The notes: a model not told the origin generated them from the letters alone. A stretch of 35,476 nt of DNA from an uncultured Catenibacillus sp. (GCA_934339005.1 CAKRHR010000029.1:1-35476); one strand, 5' to 3'; shown: positions 26,119-35,405, counted from the first letter of the stretch. Program-made: numbers and translations.

Positions 26119-26622
26119 ATGTACGATAAATTAACACAAAAAGATATCGAACAGATGGAAGCTGAGATTGAACACAGAAAACTGGTTGTGCGTAAGGAAG
26201 CCATTGCAGCAGTGAAGGAAGCCCGGGAGCACGGCGATTTAAGTGAAAATTTTGAATATCATGCAGCCAAAAAGGATAAAAATAAAAATGAAAGCCGTAT
26301 CCGTTATCTGGAACGAATGATTAAAACGGCGACGATTATTTCAGAAGACTCCAAAGAGGATGAAGTCGGTATGAATAACACAGTGACATTATATTTTGAG
26401 GACGATGATGAAACCGAAACTTATAAGATTGTCACAACCATTCGTGAAAATTCCCTGGAAGGCAAAATCAGTGATGAATCACCAATTGGTAAAGCTATTA
26501 TGGGTCACCGGGTGGGCGACAGAGTACTGGTTGAGGTTAATGATAAAGTGAAGTATTACGTTGTGATTAAATCAATTGAAAATACAGTCGATGACGGTTC
26601 CGATAAAATCAGGGGATTTTAG
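26119..26622 (+). CDS. greA: GreA/GreB family transcript cleavage factor
   Basis: A 167-residue factor that enters the RNA polymerase secondary channel and rescues backtracked complexes by stimulating transcript cleavage. The N-terminal coiled coil (1-75) carries the acidic tip EHGDLSENFEYHAAK with D40 and E43, so it is active in principle. The C-terminal FKBP-like domain (about 80-165) includes GKISDESPIGKAIMGHRVGD. GTG 26110 touches the ribosome site; ATG 26119, 10 bases after AAGGAG, is preferred. Length is normal. The upstream 179 bases from the fusion gene show no firm promoter. A strong terminator follows. Confidence 0.93.
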   Translation: MYDKLTQKDIEQMEAEIEHRKLVVRKEAIAAVKEAREHGDLSENFEYHAAKKDKNKNESRIRYLERMIKTATIISEDSKEDEVGMNNTVTLYFEDDDETETYKIVTTIRENSLEGKISDESPIGKAIMGHRVGDRVLVEVNDKVKYYVVIKSIENTVDDGSDKIRGF

Positions 26623-26649
26623 GTGAAATCGAAAATAATTTAAAAAATT

Positions 26650-26670
26650 CGTTTAAGTTCCGTTTAAGTT
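26650..26670. repeat. short tandem direct repeat after greA
   Basis: CGTTTAAGTT occurs twice, at 26650-26659 and 26661-26670, with an 11-base period (one helical turn). It could be a protein-binding site or chance in AT-rich DNA. Confidence 0.5.
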
Positions 26671-26695
26671 TGGAAATAAGCAACAAATAATCAAT

Positions 26696-26740
26696 AAAAA
26701 AGTACAGAACAAATGTTTGATTTTGGTCTGTACTTTTTTT
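26696..26740 (+). terminator. terminator between greA and uvrB
   Basis: AAAAAAGTACAGA 26696-26708 pairs perfectly with TCTGTACTTTTTT 26727-26739. The T-run is built into the 3' arm, so it is likely bidirectional. Confidence 0.85.
26707..26718. promoter_or_regulatory. candidate LexA (DinR-type) box upstream of uvrB
   Basis: GAACAAATGTTT at 26707-26718 fits the core of the Firmicutes SOS box, GAAC-RNRY-GTTY, in all 12 positions; the usual flanking C on each side is absent. It lies just upstream of the uvrB -35 region and inside the terminator loop. uvrB is a classic SOS gene, which supports the call, but the position upstream of the promoter is not ideal. Confidence 0.35.
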
Positions 26741-26757
26741 ATTTGGGATGGTATACT
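26729..26757 (+). promoter_or_regulatory. uvrBA promoter (extended -10)
   Basis: TATACT at 26752-26757 with TGG directly before it (extended -10) and a weak -35, TGTACT 26729-26734, at 17 bases. The start would be near 26764, leaving a leader of about 85 bases with no clear element. Confidence 0.6.
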
Positions 26758-26848
26758 ATAGAGGTAGCAGTCAAATATTAATGATATGAGTGTCAGACTT
26801 TTGTCCCCGACATCATCATATTAATTTTAAAAGATAGAGGAAATCAAT

Positions 26849-28834
26849 ATGGACCATTTTGTTTTACACAGTGAATATGCTCCGACAGGCGATCAACCTC
26901 AGGCGATTGAGAAGCTGGTTAAAGGCTTCAGAGAAGGAAATCAGTTTGAAACTTTGCTTGGCGTGACCGGTTCAGGTAAGACGTTTACGATGGCAAATGT
27001 CATCCAGCAGTTGAATAAACCGACCCTGATTCTTGCACATAACAAGACATTGGCAGCACAGTTATATGGGGAGATGAAGGAGTTCTTTCCTGAAAATGCA
27101 GTAGAATATTTTGTCTCCTATTACGATTATTATCAGCCGGAGGCATATGTACCGTCTTCTGATACTTATATTGCAAAGGATTCAGCGATTAATGATGAGA
27201 TTGATAAACTGCGCCATTCTGCCACAGCAGCACTTTCTGAGCGCAAGGATGTTATTATTGTGTCATCTGTATCATGTATTTATGGTCTGGGAAGCCCGAT
27301 TGATTATAATGAGATGGTTGTTTCACTGCGTCCGGGGATGGAAAAAGACCGTGACGATGTGATTCGCAGATTGATTTCCATGCAGTATGCGCGTAATGAT
27401 ATGGATTTTAAGCGTGGTACCTTCAGGGTGCATGGTGATGTGGTGGAGATATTCCCGGCGGCTTCAGGTGATTTGGCAGTCAGAGTTGAATTTTTCGGTG
27501 ATGAAGTTGACCGTATTACAGAATTTGACCCACTGACCGGTGAAGTGAAGTCAAGACTTGAACATGTTGCGATTTTCCCAGCGTCACATTATGTTGTATC
27601 CACAGAGAAGATGGAGGCTGCCATTAAGAATATTGAAGCAGAGCTTAAAGAACGTGTTGCCTATTTTAAACGCGAAGACAAATTAATCGAAGCCCAGCGT
27701 ATTGCAGAACGAACGAATTTTGATATAGAGATGATGCGTGAAACTGGGTTTTGCTCAGGCATTGAGAATTATTCCATGCATTTATCAGGCTTAAAGCCTG
27801 GGCAGCCTCCACATACACTGATTGATTATTTTCCGGATGATTTTCTGATGATTGTGGATGAATCACATATGACGATTCCGCAGGTGCGCGGTATGTATGC
27901 AGGCGACCAGTCCAGAAAGACAACACTGGTAGATTATGGCTTCCGTCTGCCTTCAGCAAAGGACAACCGACCGCTGAATTTTGAGGAATTTGAGAGTAAG
28001 ATTGACCAGATGCTGTTTGTATCTGCAACACCGAATGTGTATGAAGATGAACATGAACTGTTAAGAGTCGAACAGATTATCCGTCCGACAGGTCTGCTTG
28101 ATCCACCGGTGGAGGTGCGTCCGGTGGAAGGCCAGATTGATGATTTGATCGGTGAAGTCAATAAAGAAACAGAAAAAGGTAATAAAGTGCTGATTACAAC
28201 TCTGACAAAACGTATGGCTGAGGAACTGACAACCTATATGAAGGAGATTGGTATTCGTGTGAAGTATTTGCACTCAGATATCGATACGCTGGAAAGAACG
28301 GAAATTGTCCGGGATTTACGTATGAATGTGTTTGATGTGCTTGTAGGTATCAACCTTTTGCGAGAAGGTCTGGATATTCCGGAGATTACCCTGGTGGCGA
28401 TTCTGGATGCAGATAAAGAGGGCTTTTTAAGGTCAGAAACTTCTCTGATTCAGACCATTGGCCGTGCTGCCCGAAATTCTGATGGACATGTTATTATGTA
28501 TGCGGACCATATCACAGATTCCATGGATAAAGCCATCAGTGAAACAAACCGTCGTCGTGAGATTCAGCAGGCATACAATGAAGCCCATGGTATCACACCG
28601 CAGACGATTCATAAGGCTGTCAGGGATTTAATCAGTATTTCAAAAGCTGCGGAGGATACGTCTGACAAACTTTACAAAGATGTTGAATCCATGAGCAAGA
28701 AGGAACTGAAGAAGCTGATTGAACAGATTAGCAAGAAGATGCATACGGCAGCAGCCGATTTGAACTTTGAAGCCGCAGCGACTTTCAGAGATGAGATGAT
28801 TACATTGAAGAAGCAGCTGGCAGAGATGGATTAA
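26849..28834 (+). CDS. uvrB: excinuclease ABC subunit UvrB
   Basis: A 661-residue DNA-damage helicase-like subunit of nucleotide excision repair that takes over from UvrA at the lesion and recruits UvrC. Walker A GVTGSGKT (38-45), the beta-hairpin region YYDYYQPEAYVPSSDTYI (about 92-109), DESHMTIPQ (Walker B), motif VGINLLREGLDIPE, QTIGRAARN, and the C-terminal UVR domain (about 620-658) that binds UvrC. Full family length, ATG 26849 after AGAGGAA. Forms an operon with uvrA, 56 bases downstream. Confidence 0.98.
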   Translation: MDHFVLHSEYAPTGDQPQAIEKLVKGFREGNQFETLLGVTGSGKTFTMANVIQQLNKPTLILAHNKTLAAQLYGEMKEFFPENAVEYFVSYYDYYQPEAYVPSSDTYIAKDSAINDEIDKLRHSATAALSERKDVIIVSSVSCIYGLGSPIDYNEMVVSLRPGMEKDRDDVIRRLISMQYARNDMDFKRGTFRVHGDVVEIFPAASGDLAVRVEFFGDEVDRITEFDPLTGEVKSRLEHVAIFPASHYVVSTEKMEAAIKNIEAELKERVAYFKREDKLIEAQRIAERTNFDIEMMRETGFCSGIENYSMHLSGLKPGQPPHTLIDYFPDDFLMIVDESHMTIPQVRGMYAGDQSRKTTLVDYGFRLPSAKDNRPLNFEEFESKIDQMLFVSATPNVYEDEHELLRVEQIIRPTGLLDPPVEVRPVEGQIDDLIGEVNKETEKGNKVLITTLTKRMAEELTTYMKEIGIRVKYLHSDIDTLERTEIVRDLRMNVFDVLVGINLLREGLDIPEITLVAILDADKEGFLRSETSLIQTIGRAARNSDGHVIMYADHITDSMDKAISETNRRREIQQAYNEAHGITPQTIHKAVRDLISISKAAEDTSDKLYKDVESMSKKELKKLIEQISKKMHTAAADLNFEAAATFRDEMITLKKQLAEMD

Positions 28835-28890
28835 GATGATGTCAGAATTAAAATATTTAGATAAAGAGAAAACAGATAAAGAGGTACATT

Positions 28891-31758
28891 ATGGCAGGAC
28901 ATAAAAGACAGTATATAGAGATTAAAGGTGCCAGAGAACACAATCTCAAAGGCATTGATATCAAAATTCCAAGAAATGAGCTTGTTGTATTTACCGGCCT
29001 AAGTGGTTCCGGTAAGTCCTCACTGGCATTTGATACGATTTATGCAGAAGGTCAGCGAAGATACATGGAGTCCTTATCTTCCTATGCAAGACAGTTCCTT
29101 GGACAGATGGAAAAGCCGGATGTGGACAGCATCACAGGTCTGTCACCGGCAATTTCAATCGATCAGAAATCCACAAACCGAAACCCACGTTCTACAGTCG
29201 GTACAGTGACGGAGATTTATGATTATCTTCGACTTTTGTATGCGCGTATCGGTGTGCCACATTGTCCGGTCTGCGGCAGAGAGATTCGCAAACAGACTGT
29301 GGACCAGATTGTGGATACGATTACAGAATTACCGGAAAGAACACGTATTCAGTTGCTTGCGCCAGTGGTGCGCGGCCGTAAGGGCGAGCATGTCAAGTTA
29401 TTTGAATCAGCTAAGAAAAGCGGTTATGTGCGTGTGATGGTTGATGGACATATGTACGAGTTAACCGAAGAAATTAAACTTGAAAAGAATAAAAAGCATA
29501 ATATTGAAATCGTTGTAGACCGTTTGTCGATTCGAGATGGTATCAAGAAGCGTCTGACAGATTCCGTGGAAACAGCGATGAAATTAGCGGATGGTTTGTT
29601 GACGGTTGATGTCATTGATGGCGAACCGATGCATTTCAGTCAGAGTTTTTCATGCCCGGATTGTGGTGTCAGTCTTTCAGAGATTGAACCGAGAAGCTTT
29701 TCATTTAACAATCCATTCGGGGCCTGCCCGATATGTCACGGCTTGGGATATAAGATGGAATTTTCAGTGGATTTGATGATTCCAGACCAATCTTTAAGTA
29801 TTGATGAGGGTGCGATTGCTGTTCTTGGATGGCAGTCTGCTGTGGATGAACGCAGCTATACGAGAGCGATTTTAAATGCCCTTTCTAAGGAATACGACTT
29901 CAGTTTAAGTACACCATTTAAGGATTATCCGCCAAAAATCAAAGATATTCTGATTCATGGTACAAACGGTCATGAAGTCAAGGTGCATTATCGTGGACAG
30001 AGAGGCGTTGGCGTATATGATGTCGCTTTTGAGGGCCTGATAAAAAATGTGGAACGCCGTTATCGCGAAACTAGTTCAGAACTGACAAAGCAGGAATATG
30101 AAGCATTTATGAGTATTACACCTTGTGCGGAATGCGGTGGCAGACGTCTTAAGCGTGAATCCCTGGCTGTCACAGTTGCAGGTATGAATATTGCAGATAT
30201 GACGGATTTATCATTGCTTAAACTCAGGGATTTCTTCGAAAATATGGATTTAACCCAGCAACAGCAGTTGATTGGTGCGCAGATTTTAAAAGAAATTAAA
30301 TCCAGAGTTGGATTTCTGATTGATGTCGGACTGGACTATTTATCATTATCCAGAGCGACAGCGACACTTTCCGGTGGTGAGGCACAGCGTATCCGTCTGG
30401 CAACACAGATTGGTTCAGGTCTTGTCGGCGTGGCTTATATTCTGGATGAACCAAGTATTGGATTGCATCAGAAGGATAACGACAAGTTATTAAAGACATT
30501 GAAGAATCTCCGTGATTTAGGAAATACACTGATTGTGGTTGAGCATGACGAGGATACGATGCGCGAGGCAGACTATATCGTGGATGTCGGACCGGGAGCC
30601 GGTGAGCATGGTGGCTACATCGTGGCTCAGGGTACAGCCAATGAAATCATGAAAAATAAAAAGTCAATTACAGGTGCTTATCTTTCAGGGCGCATCCAGA
30701 TTCCGGTGCCTGAAACACGCCGTGAACCGATGGGATGGATTAAGGTGCTTGGTGCAGCAGAAAACAACTTAAAACATGTGGATGTATCATTCCCACTTGG
30801 CATTTTTACATGTGTTACAGGTGTGTCCGGTTCTGGAAAGAGTTCACTTGTCAATGAGATTTTGTACAAACATCTTGCCAGGGATTTAAACAGAGCGCGT
30901 ATTATTCAGCCAGGCAAACATGATGGTATTGAGGGGCTTGAACAGCTTGATAAAGTCATTAATATCGACCAGTCACCGATTGGACGCACACCGCGTTCAA
31001 ACCCTGCCACATACACAGGCGTATTTGATATGATTCGTGATTTGTTTGCAGCAACCTCTGATGCTAAAGAACGTGGCTATAAGAAAGGCCGTTTCAGTTT
31101 TAATGTCAAGGGTGGGCGTTGTGAAGCCTGCAGCGGTGACGGTATTATTAAGATTGAGATGCATTTCCTGTCAGATGTATATGTGCCTTGTGAAGTGTGC
31201 CACGGCAGACGTTATAATCGTGAAACACTTGAGGTGAAATATAAAGGCAAGAGTATCTATGATGTACTGGATATGACTGTTGAAGAAGCAGTGAAGTTCT
31301 TTGAAAACGTGCCATCTATCAGACGCAAGCTGGAAACTTTAAATGATGTTGGTCTGTCCTATATCAAACTTGGACAGCCATCAACCACACTTTCCGGTGG
31401 TGAGGCACAGCGTGTTAAGCTTGCGACAGAACTTAGCCGACGCAGTACAGGCCGTACGATTTATATTCTGGATGAACCGACAACCGGACTTCATTTTGCC
31501 GACGTGCATAAATTGGTAGAAATTCTACATCGCCTGACTGAGGGCGGCAATACGGTCGTTGTTATCGAACATAATTTGGATGTGATTAAAACAGCAGATT
31601 ATATTATAGACATGGGGCCAGATGGCGGTGAACGCGGTGGTACCGTGATTGCACAGGGCACACCGGAAGAAGTTGCTAAGAATCCGATATCTTATACAGG
31701 GCAGTATATTAAACGTATTTTAGATGCTCAGACATCAAAGAAAACAGATGAAAAATAA
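28891..31758 (+). CDS. uvrA: excinuclease ABC subunit UvrA
   Basis: A 955-residue damage-sensing ATPase of nucleotide excision repair. It has two ABC-type ATPase units: Walker A GLSGSGKSS (near 35-43) and GVSGSGKSS (near 648-656), each with a later signature LSGGEAQR. The zinc modules are present (CPVCGRE near 125; CPDC and CPICHGLG near 255-285; CEAC and CEVCHGRR near 747-772). It has QRRYMESLSSYARQF and INIDQSPIGRTPRSNPATY as in the family. Full length and intact. ATG 28891 follows AAAGAGG. Cotranscribed with uvrB; the product acts as a dimer that loads UvrB. Confidence 0.98.
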   Translation: MAGHKRQYIEIKGAREHNLKGIDIKIPRNELVVFTGLSGSGKSSLAFDTIYAEGQRRYMESLSSYARQFLGQMEKPDVDSITGLSPAISIDQKSTNRNPRSTVGTVTEIYDYLRLLYARIGVPHCPVCGREIRKQTVDQIVDTITELPERTRIQLLAPVVRGRKGEHVKLFESAKKSGYVRVMVDGHMYELTEEIKLEKNKKHNIEIVVDRLSIRDGIKKRLTDSVETAMKLADGLLTVDVIDGEPMHFSQSFSCPDCGVSLSEIEPRSFSFNNPFGACPICHGLGYKMEFSVDLMIPDQSLSIDEGAIAVLGWQSAVDERSYTRAILNALSKEYDFSLSTPFKDYPPKIKDILIHGTNGHEVKVHYRGQRGVGVYDVAFEGLIKNVERRYRETSSELTKQEYEAFMSITPCAECGGRRLKRESLAVTVAGMNIADMTDLSLLKLRDFFENMDLTQQQQLIGAQILKEIKSRVGFLIDVGLDYLSLSRATATLSGGEAQRIRLATQIGSGLVGVAYILDEPSIGLHQKDNDKLLKTLKNLRDLGNTLIVVEHDEDTMREADYIVDVGPGAGEHGGYIVAQGTANEIMKNKKSITGAYLSGRIQIPVPETRREPMGWIKVLGAAENNLKHVDVSFPLGIFTCVTGVSGSGKSSLVNEILYKHLARDLNRARIIQPGKHDGIEGLEQLDKVINIDQSPIGRTPRSNPATYTGVFDMIRDLFAATSDAKERGYKKGRFSFNVKGGRCEACSGDGIIKIEMHFLSDVYVPCEVCHGRRYNRETLEVKYKGKSIYDVLDMTVEEAVKFFENVPSIRRKLETLNDVGLSYIKLGQPSTTLSGGEAQRVKLATELSRRSTGRTIYILDEPTTGLHFADVHKLVEILHRLTEGGNTVVVIEHNLDVIKTADYIIDMGPDGGERGGTVIAQGTPEEVAKNPISYTGQYIKRILDAQTSKKTDEK

Positions 31759-31910
31759 TGCATAAAATGTACAGATAAAATTCAAAAGAGTGTATCATAT
31801 TTTTGTATATGTGCAGGTGAAGGGCAGAATATATGAAATATGAGCACTTTTTTTGATTATAAAATATTTATAAAAATGACAAAAACTATTTATTTTGTGT
31901 GAATCAGGGG

Positions 31911-31939
31911 TTGTCAGATACAGCGATATAAGTTATTAT
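31911..31939 (+). promoter_or_regulatory. promoter for M23 peptidase-like gene
   Basis: TTGTCA 31911-31916 and TATTAT 31934-31939 with a 17-base spacer. A TATAAT at 31939-31944 is also present but would need a 22-base spacer. The leader to ATG 32006 is about 60 bases. No terminator for uvrBA was found in 31759-31910. Confidence 0.6.
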
Positions 31940-32005
31940 ATAATTATTAACAAAAAGTTACATAAACGGAGATAGATTTAATTATTCAAAATTTGGAGGT
32001 TAGCA

Positions 32006-33508
32006 ATGAACAAATACTTGAAGAAATTCATCGCATTTGTATTGGTTGGGGCAATGACATTATCGATGGGTATTTCATCTGTTGCTGCGACGACAAAAGA
32101 AGAAGCGCAGGACAGAATTGATCAGCTTGAACAGGAAAAAGAATCCCTTCAGAATAAGATTGATGCATTAAAGAGCAGCAAGACATCAACAGAAGATTAC
32201 ATCACAGAGCTTGACCAGCAGATGACAGATGTCAGTACTCAGATTCAGTCTTTGAATGAGCAGTTAGATACATTAGAATCGCAGATCGACGAAACACAGG
32301 CATCCCTTGATGCGGCAAAGCAGAAAGAGAGTGAGCAGTATGAAGTATTAAAGCTTCGTATCAAGACGATGTATGAAAAAGGCGAAACAAGCTTTATTGA
32401 TATTATATTTGGTGCGCAGGATATTGCGACAATATTAAATAGTGCGGAATATATTGCACAGATTTCTGATTTTGATAACAGATTGTTACAGAGTCTTGAA
32501 GAATCCAGAATCCAGATTGCAGCCTATGAAGAACAGTTAGCTTCCGAAAAGACAGATTTGGAAACAACAAAGACAGAGCTTGAAGGCAAGCAGGAGGAGA
32601 TTTCCACACTGACAGATGCAAAAAAAGAAGAATTAACAGGCTTAAATGAAAGCATTGACAGTACACAGGGTGATTTGGACGATGTGGAAGAAGACCTTGC
32701 CAATGAGAATAACATTCTTGCAAGTATTGCAGCAGCAGAAGCGCAGGCTAAGGCTAATTATGAAGCTCTGAAAAATTCCATGACATCTTCAAACGGTGAT
32801 GCACAGACAGCTGCAAGCGAAGCTGAAAAAATTGCAAAAGAACAGCAGGCCGCAGCAGATGCTGCCGCAGCAGAAGCAGCTGCAAAACAGGCAGAAGCAG
32901 ATAGATTAGCAGCAGAAGCTGCAGCCAAAGCAGAAGCGGACAAAGCAGCAGCAGAAAAAGCAGCCAAGGAGGCAGAAGCTGCAGCGGCAGCGGCTGCAGC
33001 CAAAGCAGAAGCAGACAGATTAGCAGCAGAAAAGGCACAGCAGGAAGCAGAAGCAAAGAAAAATGAAGCCACATCATCTGCAGGTTCTTCTTCATCTTTA
33101 GCAACAGGCAGTGGTAGCTTTACATGGCCACTTCCGGGATATACAACTATCAGTTCGAACTTTGGTGCACGTCAGTGTCCTTTCCACGGCACAGAATATC
33201 ACAATGGTGTGGATATTCCTGCAGCAGGCGGTACACCTGTACATGCAGCAGACGGCGGTGTAGTTGTTCAGGCAGCATATGATTCAAGTCTTGGTAACTA
33301 TGTTGTCATTAATCATGGCAATGGCTATAATACATGGTATTTACATAATTCAAGTCTTGCAGTCAGTGTTGGACAGAGTGTTTCAAAGGGACAGGTGATT
33401 TCCTATGTAGGTACGACAGGTTCATCAACCGGTAACCACCTTGATTTCAGAATTAAATTAGACAATGGAGGATATGTGAATCCATTAAGCTATTGTACAC
33501 CATATTAA
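32006..33508 (+). CDS. secreted coiled-coil M23-type peptidase (EnvC/PcsB-like)
   Basis: A 500-residue exported protein. A signal peptide (1-28, ending SSVAA) is followed by a long coiled coil (about 30-255; EQEKESLQNKIDALKSSK and similar), a very Ala/Glu/Lys-rich helical stretch (about 270-352) with repeats of AEADRLAAE, a Ser linker, then a LytM/M23 domain (about 370-500). Zinc ligands: H399 and D403 in HNGVD are present, His447 in WYLH and His478 in GNHLD are kept, but the last ligand of the usual HxH is Asp480. It may still bind zinc through Asp, or be an inactive activator. Such proteins act in cell division and peptidoglycan turnover. ATG 32006 follows TTGGAGG. Own promoter and terminator. 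Confidence 0.9.
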   Translation: MNKYLKKFIAFVLVGAMTLSMGISSVAATTKEEAQDRIDQLEQEKESLQNKIDALKSSKTSTEDYITELDQQMTDVSTQIQSLNEQLDTLESQIDETQASLDAAKQKESEQYEVLKLRIKTMYEKGETSFIDIIFGAQDIATILNSAEYIAQISDFDNRLLQSLEESRIQIAAYEEQLASEKTDLETTKTELEGKQEEISTLTDAKKEELTGLNESIDSTQGDLDDVEEDLANENNILASIAAAEAQAKANYEALKNSMTSSNGDAQTAASEAEKIAKEQQAAADAAAAEAAAKQAEADRLAAEAAAKAEADKAAAEKAAKEAEAAAAAAAAKAEADRLAAEKAQQEAEAKKNEATSSAGSSSSLATGSGSFTWPLPGYTTISSNFGARQCPFHGTEYHNGVDIPAAGGTPVHAADGGVVVQAAYDSSLGNYVVINHGNGYNTWYLHNSSLAVSVGQSVSKGQVISYVGTTGSSTGNHLDFRIKLDNGGYVNPLSYCTPY

Positions 33509-33600
33509 TTATATGTAATTTGCATATAACAATACGAGTTGAAAATTATTTTTGAGGCTTGTGATATGGTTGTAGAAGATATTTAATATGATATTTAATG

Positions 33601-33640
33601 CCCATATCGATGAGGTGATTCATTGATATGGGTATTTTTA
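33601..33640 (+). terminator. terminator after M23 gene
   Basis: CCCATATCGATG 33601-33612 pairs with CATTGATATGGG 33621-33632 (one G-U), followed by TATTTTTA. Confidence 0.8.
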
Positions 33641-33682
33641 TATAAAAGATAAATATTTTATTGTATAAGAACGAACAATATT

Positions 33683-33711
33683 TTGATTTTGGCATTTTTT
33701 TGTGGTATATT
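33683..33711 (+). promoter_or_regulatory. possible distal guaA promoter
   Basis: TTGATT 33683-33688 and TATATT 33706-33711, 17-base spacer, with TGG directly before the -10. A PurBox-like AAGAACGAACAAT (11 of 13 positions of the lactococcal consensus as I remember it) lies at 33667-33679 just upstream. Confidence 0.4.
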
Positions 33712-33736
33712 AGGATATTATCACAAATAGTTCAAA

Positions 33737-33782
33737 AATGAAAAAATATTCCCTGGAATAATGAAAAAATATCCATGAGAAT
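33737..33782. repeat. 23-base tandem direct repeat upstream of guaA
   Basis: AATGAAAAAATAT begins at 33737 and again at 33760, each followed by a related 10-base tail (TCCCTGGAAT, CCATGAGAAT). The two A-tracts are two helical turns apart and end just before the -35 of the proximal promoter, so they may act as an UP-like or regulator-binding element. Confidence 0.55.
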
Positions 33783-33786
33783 AAGG

Positions 33787-33815
33787 TTGACCTGAATATT
33801 AAAATAAGTTACAAT
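33787..33815 (+). promoter_or_regulatory. proximal guaA promoter
   Basis: TTGACC 33787-33792 and TACAAT 33810-33815 with a 17-base spacer. Start near 33822, leaving about 40 bases of leader, too short for a purine riboswitch; none is seen in the 355-base gap 33509-33863. Confidence 0.8.
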
Positions 33816-33863
33816 GAAACGTACATCTAGTTGATTGAAAGAAAGTTATATGGAGGAATTTCA

Positions 33864-35405
33864 GTGAATAACGAAAAGATTATTGTACTGGATTTTGGCG
33901 GACAGTACAATCAGTTAATTGCCAGACGAGTCAGAGAATGCAATGTTTATTGTGAAGTTAAACCTTACACAATGACTCTTGAAGAAATTAAAGAAGCGAA
34001 TCCAAAGGGCATCATTTTCACAGGTGGTCCTAACAGTGTTTACGATGAAGCTTCACCTCATTATGATAAAGCTATTTTTGAATTAGGCATTCCAATTCTT
34101 GGTATCTGCTATGGTTCCCAGTTGATGGCATGGACACTTGGCGGTGAAGTTGCGACAGCACCGGTCAGTGAATATGGTCACACAGAAGTGGCAGTAGATA
34201 CAACAGACGTATTATTTGAAGGTGTTTCTGATACAACAGTCTGCTGGATGAGCCATACAGACTACATTGCCAGTGTACCTGAAGGTTTCAAAGTGACAGC
34301 GCATACGCCAGTTTGTCCTGTCGCAGCTATGGCATGCCCTGAACGCAAATTATATGCAACACAGTTCCATCCGGAAGTTATGCACACAAAAGAAGGTATG
34401 AAGATGCTCAGTAACTTCGTATACAATGTATGTGGCTGTGCTGGTGACTGGAAGATGGGTTCATTTGTTGAAGAAACAATCAAAAACCTTCGTGAAAAAA
34501 TTGGTGATGGCAAAGTCCTCTGCGCATTATCCGGTGGCGTTGATTCATCTGTAGCAGCCGTATTACTTTCAAAAGCCATTGGCAAACAGCTTACATGCGT
34601 GTTCGTAGACCATGGTCTTCTGCGTAAAAACGAAGGTGATGAAGTTGAAGCTGTATTTGGTCCGGACGGCCCATATGAACTGAATTTCATCCGTGTAAAT
34701 GCACAGCAGAGATATTATGATAAATTAAAAGGTGTAGAAGAACCAGAAGCCAAACGTAAAATTATTGGTGAAGAATTTATCCGTGTATTTGAAGAAGAAG
34801 CAAAGAAAATCGGTGCAGTCGATTTCCTTGTACAGGGTACAATTTATCCTGACGTTATCGAATCCGGTCTTGGCAAATCTGCAGTGATTAAATCACATCA
34901 CAATGTCGGTGGACTTCCAAGTGTTGTAGATTTTAAAGAAATCATTGAACCACTCCGTATGCTTTTCAAAGATGAAGTGCGTAGAGCCGGTCTTGAACTT
35001 GGTATTCCGGAATATCTTGTATATCGTCAGCCATTCCCTGGTCCGGGCCTCGGTATCCGTATCATCGGTGAAGTGACAGAAGAAAAAGTCAAGATTGTTC
35101 AGGAAGCTGATTATATTTACCGCGAAGAACTTGCAAAAGCAGGTGTAGATAAGAACCTTGGACAGTACTTCGCTGCATTGACAAACATGCGCAGTGTTGG
35201 TGTTATGGGTGATTTCAGAACATATGATTACGCCATCGCGCTCCGTGCTGTCAATACAAGTGACTTTATGACTGCCGATGCAGCTCAGATTCCATGGGAA
35301 GTCCTTGCAAAAGTTACAAACAGAATTGTCAACGAAGTCAAAGGTGTTAACCGAGTAATGTATGACTGTACGGGAAAACCACCAGCTACGATTGAGTTCG
35401 AATAA
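33864..35405 (+). CDS. guaA: GMP synthase (glutamine-hydrolysing)
   Basis: A 513-residue enzyme that converts XMP to GMP with ATP and glutamine. The N-terminal class I glutamine amidotransferase (1-195) has nucleophile Cys82 in GICYGSQLM and the FHPEV His/Glu. The ATP pyrophosphatase domain (about 205-390) has the P-loop LSGGVDSSV. The C-terminal dimerisation domain ends VMYDCTGKPPATIEFE, typical and complete. GTG 33864 is the start: GGAGGA lies 6 bases upstream and the product begins MNNEKIIVLDFGGQYNQLI. The frame runs back to TTG 33831, but that has no support. Regulation is probably through one or two promoters; no riboswitch is visible. Confidence 0.98.
   Translation: MNNEKIIVLDFGGQYNQLIARRVRECNVYCEVKPYTMTLEEIKEANPKGIIFTGGPNSVYDEASPHYDKAIFELGIPILGICYGSQLMAWTLGGEVATAPVSEYGHTEVAVDTTDVLFEGVSDTTVCWMSHTDYIASVPEGFKVTAHTPVCPVAAMACPERKLYATQFHPEVMHTKEGMKMLSNFVYNVCGCAGDWKMGSFVEETIKNLREKIGDGKVLCALSGGVDSSVAAVLLSKAIGKQLTCVFVDHGLLRKNEGDEVEAVFGPDGPYELNFIRVNAQQRYYDKLKGVEEPEAKRKIIGEEFIRVFEEEAKKIGAVDFLVQGTIYPDVIESGLGKSAVIKSHHNVGGLPSVVDFKEIIEPLRMLFKDEVRRAGLELGIPEYLVYRQPFPGPGLGIRIIGEVTEEKVKIVQEADYIYREELAKAGVDKNLGQYFAALTNMRSVGVMGDFRTYDYAIALRAVNTSDFMTADAAQIPWEVLAKVTNRIVNEVKGVNRVMYDCTGKPPATIEFE

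Noticed and set aside
32403..33104. Three minus-strand frames inside the M23 gene (Leu-rich or Ala/Ser-rich)
   Set aside because: Shadows of the Ala/Glu/Lys-rich coiled coil; composition is forced by GCA/GCT-rich codons.
33509..33863. Guanine riboswitch upstream of guaA
   Set aside because: No purine aptamer core (paired loops with the conserved pyrimidine-rich junction) could be found.
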